A DNA stretch of 64,000 nt from Meghimatium bilineatum (Eukaryota > Mollusca > Gastropoda > Stylommatophora > Philomycidae), in contig CM067306.1 of NCBI GenBank assembly GCA_034231615.1, positions 33,376,019 through 33,440,018 on the forward strand, in the 5' to 3' direction. Each line of letters begins with the position of its first letter. The first letter of the stretch is position 1. A program made the position numbers and the translations under genes. A model generated the notes under the pieces. That model saw only the letters and a program-made list of their open reading frames with translations. It was not told where the DNA came from and did not search any database. Shown in pieces: positions 25,530 to 36,561 of this stretch.

Positions 25530-26220
25530 AGTTAAATGAAACAAAGAATCAAACAAAAAAGCTCAGTATCTTGTAATGCTAATTGTGTTATTGAATTCAG
25601 ATATTTTGTTTGCAGACCATCCAGTTTTACTGTACGTATATCTTTAACCTTCACCGCATTGTGAGTGACCATAGTCAAAAGATGCAACAAATTTTCAGTA
25701 GCTATGCACCTCTCTTTGAACAGGGATATTACAAGTGTAAACAAAAGTCATTCATTCTGTTAACAGAGGAAATGAAAGTAGACATAATTAAGACTATTGT
25801 TCAACTACTAAATAGAATGAAGTATAGATAAATTGTGACTGTATTTAGTTGCTGATATAATAGGTCAACATTTTTAAACATAACAACCATTTTATTAGGA
25901 ATATTTTTAAAATTCTGATTTCTATTGGTGTAACCAATAAAGTTAGTTAGATCGACTTTGTTTATTTTCGAAGACGAAATTATATTAATACGTTAGTTTG
26001 GTTATAAAATAACATCACAGTAGACTAGACCTAGGTAGTCTCATTTCATCCTGGATTGAATATATCAAAGTTTGTCCCAAAACACAAGGCCTAGCCAGTA
26101 ACGAGTTAGATCGATGTGTTTTATTTGTTTTCACAGATGATATTCTATGTACACGTTAGTTTGGTTATGAGATATGTAACATCAGATACATTATAGGCCT
26201 AGGCATTTTATCCTGGCTTG
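25530..26220. other. AT-rich intronic spacer
   Basis: No gene. A pair of diverged segments (25930-26040 and 26100-26210) share CGTTAGTTTGGTTATNA, AACATCA and a region ending CCTAGGCATT/CCTAGGTAGT, so a local duplication of roughly 170 bp is likely. Confidence 0.5.
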
Positions 26221-26224
26221 AATA

Positions 26225-26398
26225 TATCAGACCCTGCCAAAGATGGATGTGTTGGGCCATTGGCGCAAATAAAACGGCAACACAACGCATTTCCATTCTC
26301 TGGACGACATCCAACTGGAAATCTTGTAGGACCATTGTCCTGTTACAAGAGAAATCCAGTGGGAATTTGAGAATGAACGCTGAAGAAGAAGAAGAATA
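26225..26398 (+). mobile_element. SINE2 copy (sense)
   Basis: CAAAGATGGATGTGTTGGGC, CATTTCCATTCTCTGGACGA, ACCATTGTCCTGTTACAAGA and GAATGAACGCTGAAGAAGAA. This is the best 3' half in the window; the tail is (GAA)n. Confidence 0.88.
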
Positions 26399-26689
26399 TA
26401 TCAGACAGGAACATCTGAGTCACAAGTTGATTCTGGTTGTTTTTCTTTGGTTTTTTCTTTTTTTTTTCCCACAACTTTCTCAGATATTGCACATACAACA
26501 ACAACAAAACTTATATCATTACATTTAGTAACGATTGCTTTATTTCCACACACACAAAAATACACAGGCCCTAAATCTTCAAAAACAAAAAAGTTATTGT
26601 ATTTTCCAAATCATCATCATGTGACATATTCTTTCCAAAACATGGTCTTCCTTATGGATTCTCTGAACACCCATGATTCTGAGCAAGTT

Positions 26690-26890
26690 GACCTGCTGCA
26701 GCTAGAGACACATTTAAGCAATCTGTTATATCGCTACACCATCGCTGCCTTAGGCACCCTCTTCCCCTGTTAATGTTAACTCTGCCTTCAGCTATTAATC
26801 TTTCCATGCTGTTATGTCTCTTTATATGACCATAAACCCAGCTTTCTTGTTAAGATGTTGTTAACATGGTATTTTCCAAATACCCTACAT
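26690..26890 (-). mobile_element. LINE fragment
   Basis: The minus strand reads NMVNNILTRKLGLWSY with frameshifts, then sequence with the AA.V.RYN pattern; it continues into the LINE-D copy on its right. Confidence 0.55.
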
Positions 26891-26892
26891 AA

Positions 26893-27290
26893 ATAATGCT
26901 ATCTATCTATCTATACGCTGTGTCCCTTGTTTGTCTTGCGGCATCAGGGGTGGAAGAGTTCTCTGGAGATGGCCTTCCTGTGCACTGTTTGTAAGCTTGT
27001 TCATGTGGCTTCTTTGATTTCTGTGATCCATCTTTTACATGGTCTGCCTCTGGCTGTATAACCCCGTTATGTCTATGTGTCATGGCCATCTGTGGCATGC
27101 TATATGTCAGTAGTCTGGAAGCGTGTGAAAACTACTTGATCTGTTGTCTTTTGATGTGTTCCAATACTGGTATTGTTTTGGTTATCTGTCTGATGTTATC
27201 ATTTCTAATTCTATCTCTTAATGAGACTCTGAGTATTCTTCGTAGACATGTCATTTCTGTTGTCACTATTAAAAATAATGCTTACAGGTA
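26893..27290 (-). mobile_element. LINE-D 3' end with (GATA)n-type tail
   Basis: The minus strand reads CLRRILRVSLRDRIRNDNIR, QITKTIPVLEHIKRQQIK, PQMAMTHRHNG, ADHVKDGSQKSKKPHEQAY and a stop, then TAGATAGATAG. It matches 6790-6958 and 42870-43230. Confidence 0.85.
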
Positions 27291-27879
27291 AAAATGAATG
27301 CAGCGGCAAGCAAACATGAGGCAACGAATTTAATGAAAATTGCTAAAGTGAGTATTATCCTAACTTCACACTATCATTTCATTCATTATCTTATCAGAGT
27401 GGCAGTATTAGATCTGTATTATTTTAGAGTGGCAGTATTAGGCCTGTATTATTTTAATTTTGTAATAAATCAATAATTGTTTATGCAATATTTATTTTCA
27501 TATCTGTATTACAATGGTCCATGCCTGATGAACATATTTTCTTTGGATTTCTGTAATTATATATTTGTACATAAAATTGGTTTAATATGAGTTACTATAT
27601 GAGTTACCGAGCCTATAATTTGTGAGCATTGATTTACCTTTTCTGAGTAGAAGACTTCCTCTCAAAGCATTTTGCTTCGTTGAGAGTTGTACCCTTCTAG
27701 GTATGAAATAAAGCTCTGAAGAAACTTACTGTTTGCACAATAGGATAAAAAAGTTATAGATCTATTGGTCATAATTCCTTGGAATTCAAACACATCATTC
27801 AAAGTGATATCCTCATCTAGCAAAGTTGTCTTCCCTTCTCTTTATTACAAGCATTATTCTATATTTGTAAAATCTCAGA
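27291..27879. other. AT-rich intronic spacer
   Basis: No gene. A 31-bp direct duplication (GAGTGGCAGTATTAG...TTATTTTA) is present near 27400-27455. Confidence 0.5.
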
Positions 27880-27957
27880 TCATAAATAACGCCCTTGCCG
27901 TCATGTATTTATATCATAAATGATGCCCTTATTAACATATACTTATATCATGAATGC
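27880..27957. repeat. Diverged outlying units of the 34-bp array
   Basis: ATATCATAAATGATGCCCTT then ATTAACATATACTT repeats with 34-bp spacing for about two units. The sequence matches the left-end variant units of the main array at 29128. LINE DNA lies between the two blocks. Confidence 0.75.
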
Positions 27958-28254
27958 AGACCCTATGTATGGCCTTTTGTGTCTGGTAAGAGCTTCATTA
28001 AACAAAATGAAAAAGCATGCTAATGAGCATTTTCTCTCAGGAATGGAAACTATTTTAGCAATCATGTCACAGTAACAGAAGATTTTTGTTTGTGTCTTCC
28101 TCCTTTTTCTTCCATATCTTTTATCATACTGTTGCCACGCAATGTCGACCCCCACACATAGGTTGTACCTCCAGACAGCCAAGTTTTGGCCGTGCTGTTT
28201 CAATGTTTAAAGTCTATGGACAAATTTTTCAATGAGGACTTACAGATTCTCCTG

Positions 28255-28715
28255 GCAAGGAAAGGGGATCACTGGAACAAATAGAAAATGATAATACGTA
28301 CTATGAAAGTAAGACCATGTTAAAAGCAGAATATAAGAAAAAGTGGAAGCAAATGCACCCAACTGCAGAACCAAATCACCCCTACCACCAAATGTCACGC
28401 AAGGAACAAACCATCATTTTCAGACTACGAACTGGTCACAACAGACTGAGAAGTCACATGTTCCGAAAGCTGAAGATTGGTGAGACAGACCTGTGCAACT
28501 GTGGACTGAGCCCAGAGACTGCAGAACACATTCTTCATGCCTGTCAACTCTACCAAGAAGAGAGGGAGAAAATATGGCCTACTGAGACGGCACTGCTTCC
28601 AGACTTGAGGGGTTCCATGGATGACCTGAAGCGAATCACACAATTCATTGAAGCTATTGGTGCTGTAACCTGATATCTGACTGAAGAACGATGAAGAAGA
28701 AGAAGAAGGACTTAC
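28255..28715 (+). mobile_element. LINE-A-like 3' end with GAA tail
   Basis: An open stretch (118 codons) reads YKKKWKQMHPTAEPNHPYHQ, RKEQTIIFRLRTGHNRLRSH, CNCGLSPETAEHILHAC and WPTETALLPDLRG, then a stop and GATGAAGAAGAAGAAGAAGG. This is the C-terminal CxC...HxxxC domain of an RNase H-bearing LINE, a sister of LINE-A. Only the 3' end is present. Confidence 0.85.
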
Positions 28716-28854
28716 AGATGTCTTTGTACCTCAGCATTACTCTACTGTGGACTCGATGGACTTAGTTCTCCACATAGCATGTGTTTTAGAATGCCACAAT
28801 TTGGCATTCTGTGGACATGACCCAGCCATCACAATATCAATCAATCAATCAATA

Positions 28855-29100
28855 AACCCGTAACCCTTCAGGGTCGTAGGGGTACCACATTGGATGTCTC
28901 AGCACACAGAGTCCTCCAGAGAATTCTATCCTCAGCGATGCGGATGAGTGTGGAAATATCTTGCCCTGTCCATTCCTTGATGTTGTCTGTCCATGTCTTT
29001 ATTTGTCCTCCTCTGCTTCTTCCACCCTCGACAGTTCCCTGCAGTATTGCAGCATCACAATATATTTCCAAGTGTTTCAATGGCAGATGGTAGCTGAGTG
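28855..29100 (-). mobile_element. LINE-B 3' end
   Basis: The minus strand reads ILQGTVEGGRSRGGQIKTWT, DNIKEWTGQDISTLIRIAED, LCAETSNVVPLRP and a stop. It gives the clearest LINE-B C-terminus in the window. Confidence 0.88.
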
Positions 29101-29127
29101 CAGTGTAACACTTCTGTATTGGTGACT

Positions 29128-30371
29128 ATCATGAATGATGCCCGTACCAACATATATTGATATCATAAAACATGCTCTTGCCAACATATATTGATATCAT
29201 AAAACATGCTCTTGCCAACATATATTGATATCATAAAACATGCTCTTACCAACATATATTGATATCATAAAACATGCTCTTACCAACATATATTGATATC
29301 ATAAAACATGCTCTTGCCAACATATATTGATATCATAAAACATGCTCTTACCAACATATATTGATATCATAACACATGCTCTTACCAACATATATTGATA
29401 TCATAAAACATGCTCTTGCCAACATATATTGATATCATAAAACATGCTCTTGCCAACATATATTGATATCATAAAACATGCTCTTGCCAACATATATTGA
29501 TATCATAAAACATGCTCTTACCAACATATATTGATATCATAAAACATGCTCTTGCCAACATATATTGATATCATAAAACATGCTCTTGCCAACATATATT
29601 GATATCATAAAACATGCTCTTACCAACATATATTAATATCATAAAACATGCTCTTGCCAACATATATTGATATCATAAAACATGCTCTTGCCAACATATA
29701 TTGATATCATAAAACATGCTCTTACCAACATATATTAATATCATAAAACATGCTCTTGCCAACATATATTGATATCATAAAACATGCTCTTACCAACATA
29801 TATTGATATCATAAAACATGCTCTTGCCAACATATATTGATATCATAAAACATGCTCTTGCCAACATATATTGATATCATAAAACATACTCTTGCCAACA
29901 TATATTGATATCATAAAACATGATCTTGCCAACATATATTGATATCATAAAACATGCTCTTGCCAACATATATTGATATCATAAAACATGCTCTTGCCAA
30001 CATATATTGATATCATAAAACATGCTCTTGCCAACATATAGTAATATCATGAATGATGCCCGTACCAACATATATTGATATCATAAAACATGCTCTTGCC
30101 AACATATATTGATATCATAAAACATGATCTTGCCAACATATATTGATATCATAAAACATGCTCTTGCCAACATATATTGATATCATAAAACATGCTCTTG
30201 CCAACATATATTGATATCATAAAACATGCTCTTGCCAACATATAGTAATATCATGAATGATGCCCGTACCAACATATATTGATATCATAAAACATGCTCT
30301 TGCCAACATATATTGATATCATAAAACATGCTCTTGCCAACATATAGTAATATCATGAATGATGCTCTTAC
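29128..30371. repeat. 34-bp minisatellite made of splice-donor units
   Basis: About 37 copies of AACATATATTGATATCATAA + AACATGCTCTTGCC. On the minus (transcribed) strand each unit contains TATGTTGGYAAGAGCAT, identical to the exon 7/intron 7 junction TATGTTG|GTAAGAGCAT. By my count the junction itself and eight other units have GGTAAG, about 25 have GGCAAG and three have GGTACG. The array touches the exon: the real donor is its last unit. Confidence 0.97.
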
Positions 30372-30372
30372 C
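30372..30372 (-). promoter_or_regulatory. 5' splice site of exon 7 within the repeat array
   Basis: The exon ends at 30372 with TATGTTG, and the intron begins GTAAGAGCATC at 30371. Phase 1 is required by exon 8. The near-identical donor-like sites start 34 bp downstream and recur every 34 bp through intron 7. Confidence 0.93.
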
Positions 30373-30461
30373 AACATACAAAGCTGCTGTTCCTGCTGGC
30401 AGACCAAATTCATATTCTATGAATTTTGGCATGAATGTTGAAAAGCCAGCTACCAATATAC
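30372..30461 (-). CDS. SLCO4A1-like: SLCO exon 7: rest of TM7, loop, start of TM8
   Basis: Residues 507-535. Acceptor ACATCTCCAG|GT, donor TATGTTG|GTAAGAGCATC. The peptide ILVAGFSTFMPKFIEYEFGL matches the TM7-TM8 region of SLCO proteins (A-x-F-x-P-K-x-x-E-x-x-F-G pattern). The donor is confirmed because Gly536 is completed exactly by exon 8. The exon's last seven bases and the first intron bases are the unit that has been tandemly multiplied in the adjacent 34-bp array. Confidence 0.95.
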
Positions 30462-30867
30462 CTGGAGATGTTAACAAAATGATAACTCTAAATGATATTT
30501 TTGAGTCAGTTTTAGAAATCTCAAGTGTACTCGTTCAACATTATTAAATGATTGCATAGTTATTCAAATGAGATTTACAATCCCTGCTCTGCACTGATGA
30601 GAGAGGTGGGGTACTTATGGGGTAAGCAAAGTTCAGTGAAGATAGTTGATGTTTTACCTTTTTTTTAATTAATCTATGTAAACCATTATCTTTTTATTAA
30701 TTATAAAAACCATTCATTAATCTCTCAAACATGGTCTAACGCAGTTCTTCCATCTTTGAGTCTCAGATCACTAGCTCTATGATTTTCTCCCATGTTTGTT
30801 GTAGTGTTCCAACCTTTATGATGGTCTCCCATAGTTGCTGTGGTGTTCCATCCACTGCTTGTTTGTT

Positions 30868-31150
30868 ACTTTCTTCTTCTTCATCTTCTTCCTCTTCATT
30901 CATTCTCAAACTCCTGCAGATTAACAGGATGTAGTCCAGAGATAATGTTGTATAGGCTACAGATTGACTGCCATGAGTCCTTTTTTGCCTGACAGATCCA
31001 ACTTCAGCATAGCATCTAGGTGAGTTTGACCATTAATAGAATGAACCCCATTCTCAAAATTTCCTTTGTCACCTCTTATGATATACACTGCAGGCCACAG
31101 TGTCAGCATTCTTTGCTCACTGTTTAGGTCCAGCAATATAAGTTCTTGAA
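30868..31150 (-). mobile_element. SINE1 copy
   Basis: On +: CTTCTTCCTCTTCATTCATT, CTCAAACTCCTGCAGATTAA, CAGGATGTAGTCCAGAG, then GATCCAACTTCAGCATAGC and TTCTTTGCTCACTGTTTAGG. Diverged but nearly full length; intron 6. Confidence 0.83.
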
Positions 31151-31374
31151 ACTTCCTATTACACTGCCAATACTAATCAGAACTAGCTTCTTCAATAATT
31201 CAATAAATAAATCAAGTAAACAAGTGCCATGTTGAGTGGCGTAGGCAATCATGTTTCTCCACAACTCTCTGTCTCTTATTGAACTTATTGTTAATAAGTT
31301 CAGTTAGTGACATCTTTTACTTTTTGAAAGCATAAAAGCTAACTTCTTACCAAGAGAGAAAAATTGCTCTAAAG

Positions 31375-31635
31375 CAGTGTTTCCCAACTTCGGGCCCACG
31401 TCCCACATAAGGGCAATTTTATTGTTCAGTGGGGTAATTCGAGCAAGTTGTAATTAGGCTTCATTTAGCACATTTTTAAATATAAAAGAATATGTATAAT
31501 ATGTATATACATATGTATTAATATAAAAAAATATTTTCAATTTTTTAATGTTACATTGTGGTGGTGGGGGGGGGGGGATCAGAATTTTAGAAAGACTTAG
31601 GTAAGACATGGTTAAAAAAAGGGTGGGAAACACTG
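31375..31635. mobile_element. hAT-type MITE with perfect 8-bp target duplication
   Basis: 261 bp beginning CAGTGTTTCCCAAC and ending GGTGGGAAACACTG (inverted ends of about 14 bp). It is flanked on both sides by CTCTAAAG (31367-31374 and 31636-31643). TIR sequence and 8-bp duplication are hallmarks of hAT elements. No coding capacity. Confidence 0.95.
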
Positions 31636-31699
31636 CTCTAAAGTCATTAATCTGTGCTATGATATTAACTTGTAAGAAGACACTTTCTTTATGTGATGT

Positions 31700-31975
31700 G
31701 CCCTTTGTAGAACATTGTCCTCACTGCCGCTCTGTAAGTATCTTGATTCAGTGCAAACTGTCGTTCTTTCTCTAGTGTTATATTCAGAAGCTCTTCAATA
31801 TCCTGTGTTTTGGACAGCATCTTTCACTCTTTATATGTTATGGCTGCATCAACGCACACCAGACAAATCTATGGGTCCTCCGATCCTCATCTCATTAAAT
31901 AAATTAGAGTGTAGTCACAGAAAGTTCCAGTTCAATGCTGATTTAACATTTTCATATAGGCTTATCTAGTATGTT
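31700..31975 (-). mobile_element. Possible LINE C-terminal remnant
   Basis: The minus strand reads IEELLNITLEKERQFALNQD and YRAAVRTMFYKGH. D-x-Y-R-A-A-V-R-T is seen near the end of some molluscan LINE ORFs as I recall. Low certainty. Confidence 0.4.
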
Positions 31976-32799
31976 TCTCTTTATGAGCTGTTTTAATCTT
32001 TACAAAATCAATCTAATGCAATCTTGAGAGCAACCATGATTCACATTTTTGAAAATCTTCGGAGTGGACGAGGTCTCTAACGCAGTAACTATGTCAGATC
32101 GACCAATTCATGTACCTATTGACACTGTGGTTGTGCTCACCAATGTATCAGTTTGTTCATTGCACTCAACACAAACCCGCATGTCCTGCATGAATTATGA
32201 TCTCTCTTTATTGGAATCTTTCCCTCCATTATTTAATCTTAGTCATTCAATATGTTTATAAATCAAAAATATGTTAACTTGTATTGTTGATGATTTTCAA
32301 GAGCCAATATTCTTCACTTTTCAGGTCTTTACAGATATCTGTGTTGAATCATATTTCTGTATAAGATATTCTGAGGTTTTTTAAAAAAATAGCATTTAAT
32401 TTCAAATGCTGATATAATGTTTCATTTTGTATCAAATAAATATAATGTATAATTTTGGTTGTTATTGAAGGTTAAATCATTTATAAATATATGTGAATGA
32501 GGTACTAACTGCAAATTTGCTTTACTTATGATATTTATATTATAGCTGGATAACAAGGAATGCAACCATTAAGAAAAATGTTCAAAAAATTCACCAGGAT
32601 CATTTCCACTTGTGCCATTAGGCGTTGTGGGGAAGGTGGGGGGGGGGGTGTTGGATTGTCTGTCTTTGAGTAGCATTGGCCATAGTCAGCATGTGTCTCT
32701 TTGAGGTTTCTTTAAGTTCTTGGTCTTTCTTGTGCTGTGTAGTCTGATCTTCTACTGTTGTATGTGCATAAGGCTGGTTGTTTTGATTCCATTCACATG
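31976..32799. other. AT-rich intronic spacer
   Basis: Short open frames only; no recognised family. G-run at 32639-32648. Confidence 0.5.
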
Positions 32800-33560
32800 A
32801 TGTGACCAAAAAGTGCAAGAGAAATTACAGAGTGGAAATAAACATCGAAAAGAGCAAGATCTTGGTAAACAAAAGAGACATAGAAGTTCACACACCAGCA
32901 TTATGATGATTGGGCATAAACTTGAAAAAGTGAATACTTTAAAATACCTAAAATCCTGCATATTCTGTGATAGAAAATACAGAACTGAATTAAAGATAAG
33001 GCTGTATATGATCTTGGCTGCTATGTCAAGGCTAAGTCTTCAATGGAAAAGTCAAAAGCAATATCACTGTTGGAATGAAAATTAGAATTTATAACTTTCT
33101 GGTGCTATCTATTATGTTGTATGGTTGCGATAGTTGGACACTCACTGCAGAAACGGAGAGATGGACACATAGCTTCTAATACAACTGTTTTACACATAAA
33201 TTCTGTACATTTCCTTTAGAGAGCATATGACAAATGTGTTCATAAGAAATAAAGTTAAGATGCATATCGTTCACAAGAAATCATTACTTTCAATAGTAAA
33301 ATGATTAAACCTTGCATGGTTTTCACATGTATATCGACATAATTTATTGTCAAAAATGATCTTACAGGTTGAGGGTAGAAGAAGCAGAGGGAGCCAAAGA
33401 AAATCATAGGAAAACAATATCAAAGGCTGGGCTGGTCAGGATTTTTCCACAATAATCCAAATCTCTCAAGATAGAAATTGCTGGTGGATTCTGTGTGGTG
33501 CCACATCTAATGTAGCACCCTTACAACCCTGTTGGGTTGTGAGTTTATAGATAGAATGAA
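32800..33560 (+). mobile_element. LINE-B fragment
   Basis: The + strand shows MMIGHKLEKVNTLKYLKSCI, IFCDRKYRTELKIRL, then in shifting frames a YGCD.WTL block, VEGRRSRGSQRKS and a CGATSNVAPLQP end. Order and motifs match 52540-53870. Confidence 0.83.
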
Positions 33561-34480
33561 TGTACCGGGTAGCTATAATTTCTTAATTGAGGCAAATGTG
33601 TTAAAATGACGTAACCAATTATAACATGAGGAAGAGTCAATAAGTAAGTCACAAACTAATGTGGAAAAGAATAGAAATGCAATAGGTGATTGTTAAAGTT
33701 TGAATGATGAGATTTCAACATCCAGTTTGGTGATCAATTTATGTGGTAGAAGATTGCACTGGCAGTTGTTGCATATACATGAGCAGTGCACATGCAAAAT
33801 GGTGACATATTCCAAAAGTGTACAAGGTATGAACAATGTACAGTTATAATTGGGAAGGAGGGTGCAAATGTACTTTCGCCAATGACATTCATAAGGAGAT
33901 GGTTCATATTTATACTGAGAACTGTTTATTGTGTAAAGCAGTGCACTTTCACAAATTCAAGCATCACTTCCTGCTGAAACATGAACCTGTCAAAATTATG
34001 ACAGAAGCAACTTCACAGTAGATGGAGACAATGATTTGAGCTGGCAGGCAAATAAAGGTAGACTTAGTAGCAACTGCAATGTAGCATTGACTTGGTTCAG
34101 CATACAGCATAATTCATCATCATCATGTGCTTGAATAATTCATGGCCAATTGTAATTCCGGAAAGTGTGCACTTGATGGTACCCAGAAAAGTGACTAATG
34201 AAAACAAAATGACTTCAATGGGCATCTCCTTGCAACATCTTTGCCAATGTACCAATGGAGGAGAAGACATGCTGGAGTGTATTGTGAATGTACCAATGAA
34301 GGAGAAGAGGTACTGGAGTGTATTTTCACTAGAGATAAATTATCAGCACATCACTATCAACCAAAATCAAAATATGATTTATTGATGAGTCTGTCAGAGC
34401 GCACCAACAAGGCAAGAGACTAGAGACTAAAGATGTTAGAAATTATTCCAGTCAACCATCAATGGCACTTGATGATGATT
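33561..34480. other. Intron 6 spacer
   Basis: No gene. Short direct repeat near 34240-34325 (TGTACCAATG..GGAGAAGA twice). Confidence 0.5.
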
Positions 34481-34514
34481 TTTTTATATGAAGATAGACA
34501 CACAGAATACCCAC

Positions 34515-34676
34515 CATCTGCAGCAGCAGCCATATTGATGAACATAAATGGAATGTTTGTGAGCAAATACTTTAATGAGAGCAAAATGTCTTTGATTCCA
34601 CGATGTTGTCCGGTTTGGTCAATGTGCTTGGAGGCCTGCGTTTCTTTACCACGCTCTAAAGCATATTTGCTAGATC
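34515..34676 (-). CDS. SLCO4A1-like: SLCO exon 6: cytoplasmic loop 3 and TM7 start
   Basis: Residues 453-505. Acceptor ATGCTCAG|GA, donor GATG|GTGGGTATT. The first 30 residues are charged (central cytoplasmic loop, including LERGKETQASKHIDQ). They are followed by GIKDILLSLKYLLTNIPFMF, the start of TM7. The small-residue run MAAAADG at the end of the exon lies within TM7. Confidence 0.93.
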
Positions 34677-34699
34677 CTGAGCATAAAAAAATATACAAT

Positions 34700-35255
34700 T
34701 ATAGAGACAAAATTATAAGAGACACAATTATAAGAGACACAATTATAAGAGACACAATGTAATTTAACAATTCCTCTTCTTCTTCTTTTCAACATCCAGT
34801 CCAATATTGGTCATGTGTAGAGTGGTTTGTTTTAGCTAATACTCATGTTTTTTGCCAATTTGTATGTTGTTTTTGTTACTAGGGATGTCACAGTGAGCAG
34901 GTATTCATTGTAGTGCTCTGCATATAGCTGCTTAAAATGCTCCCAATGTAAATATAACATTAGCTAAATGGTAGAGTAACTAGTGGGCCCATTTAACAAA
35001 CACACTTCTGAACTTGCTCATGTTCACAAGTCTCCTTCACATTTTACTGGTGGATGTGAATGGATGTATTATGTCCAGCTCTATGGTGAGAGATGTAGAA
35101 CACATTTTAAGCAGGCAAGGTACCAGGTTAAATTTTTACTGCAGTAGTTGCTTATTTGGTTTGTTCAAACATCAATGGCAACATACTCAATATAAATATT
35201 GCCAAAGAAAATCAATGCAGTCAAAAATGCTGAATTAATTGCTATGTCCTTAAAA
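34700..35255. other. Intron 5 spacer
   Basis: Contains four ACAATTATAAGAGAC units (34705-34760) close to the exon 6 acceptor and a stray CAGGCAAGGTACCAGGTTAA block that belongs to the fold-back element family. No gene. Confidence 0.5.
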
Positions 35256-35785
35256 GGGTATGCTATCAATTTAATAGGGTATGCTACCAACTTAATAGGG
35301 TATGCTACCAACTTAATAGGGTATGGTACCAACTTAATTGGGTATGCTACCATCTTAATTGGGTATGCTACCATCTTAATTGGGTATGCTACCAACTTAA
35401 TAGGGTATGCTACCAACTTAATAGGGTATGCTACCAACTTAATAGGGTATGCTACCAACTTAATAGGGTATGCTACCAACTTAATAGGGTATGGTACCAA
35501 CTTAATTGGGTATGCTACCATCTTAATTGGGTATGCTACCAACTTAATAGGGTATGCTACCAACTTAATAGGGTATGCTACCAACTTAATAGGGTATGCT
35601 ACCAACTTAATAGGGTATGCTACCAACTTAATAGGGTATGCTACCCACTTAATGGGATATGCTACCAACTTAATAGGGTATGCTACCAACTTAATAGGGT
35701 ATGCTACCTACTTAATGGGGTATGCTACCAACTTAATAGGGTATGCTACCTACTTAATAGGGTATGCTACCAACTTTTTTTCAAT
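35256..35785. repeat. 21-bp minisatellite
   Basis: About 25 copies of GGGTATGCTACCAACTTAAT + A, with variants GGTACC, ACCATC and ACCTAC that recur in blocks, showing higher-order duplication. The period of 21 keeps frames open on both strands (LIGYATN on +, VAYPIKL on -). These frames have no other support as genes. Confidence 0.97.
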
Positions 35786-35849
35786 AAAGAATAGGGACCA
35801 GCACTTGAATTATTTATTTTAATAGAAATAGAAGATTTAAATATGCTTT

Positions 35850-36055
35850 CTGTATTCTCATCATCATCATCTAGTGTCGTCTCGGCAATTGAGGTTATCT
35901 GCAATGTACCTGCAACATCCTCTGTCTCTTGCTTTTGTGGTGCACTCTTCGATGTAACCTGTCCATCTTGTGATTTTCTCTCTCACTTGTATCTAGGCTT
36001 ATCTATTGATCATTTCCCCATGACTCTACTCTCAAGTAAGGTCTTCAAAAAAGTG
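35850..36055 (-). mobile_element. LINE-F type 3' end remnant
   Basis: The minus strand reads, with frameshifts, REKITRWTGYIEECTTKARD, RGCCRYIADNLNC and RDDTR, the usual end of a LINE ORF (A-x-D-R-x-x-W-R...D-G-T). Confidence 0.55.
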
Positions 36056-36059
36056 TCAT

Positions 36060-36235
36060 GGCTTTTAATGTCTTCTTCTTCTTCTTCAGCCTTCATTCTC
36101 AAACTCCCGCGGGATCTCTCTTGCAGCTGGACAATGGACCTACTAGATTTCCAGAAGGATATAGTCCAGAGATCAAAAATGCGTGTCACCATTTTATTTG
36201 TGTCAATGGTCCACCACATCCATCTTCGACAGTAT
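36060..36235 (-). mobile_element. SINE2 copy (full 3' half)
   Basis: On +: CTTCTTCTTCTTCAGCCTTC, CAATGGACCTACTAGATTTC, GATATAGTCCAGAGATC and TTATTTGTGTCAATGGTCCA. Confidence 0.87.
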
Positions 36236-36239
36236 TAAT

Positions 36240-36440
36240 ATGCCTAAAATACTTTATGTGTTTGATCTTTATTTCTTTTAATAGTATTTCTTCATACAAA
36301 GTGTTGTTAGAACCTTTGTTTCTTTTCTTTTATTTCCATGCAGTTCTCCCTATTCTTCTATATATCCACATGTCAAAGGCATCAATTCTGTCTACTAACT
36401 GTGTGTTCATTGTCCATGTTTATGAGCCATAGCCTACATC
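36240..36440 (-). mobile_element. LINE C-terminal fragment
   Basis: The minus strand reads VGYGSXTWTMNTQLVDRI, DAFDMWIYRRIGRTAWK and EILLKEIKIKHIKYFRHI, matching the Y-G-x-x-T-W...F-x-M-W-x-Y-R-R pattern. Confidence 0.75.
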
Positions 36441-36561
36441 AATATAGAGTAGATGTAACATTTTATCATTCTCATTTTCTGTTTACACATTTAGAAACAA
36501 GAAAGTTTCAGTATCATATTTCTATAAATGTGTTTATTTAGAAATATCATGACAAAGTGTT

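Noticed and set aside
28317-28673. A small host gene with CxC...HxxxC motif
   Set aside because: Same C-terminal domain as LINE-A copies, followed by the GAA tail.
29128-30371. CRISPR-like array of 34-bp repeats
   Set aside because: Units are contiguous without spacers, and the context is a spliced animal gene.
35165-35822. Open frames of 174 and 207 codons with LIGYATN / VAYPIKL repeats
   Set aside because: The 21-bp minisatellite keeps frame on both strands; no signal peptide, splice site or family resemblance.
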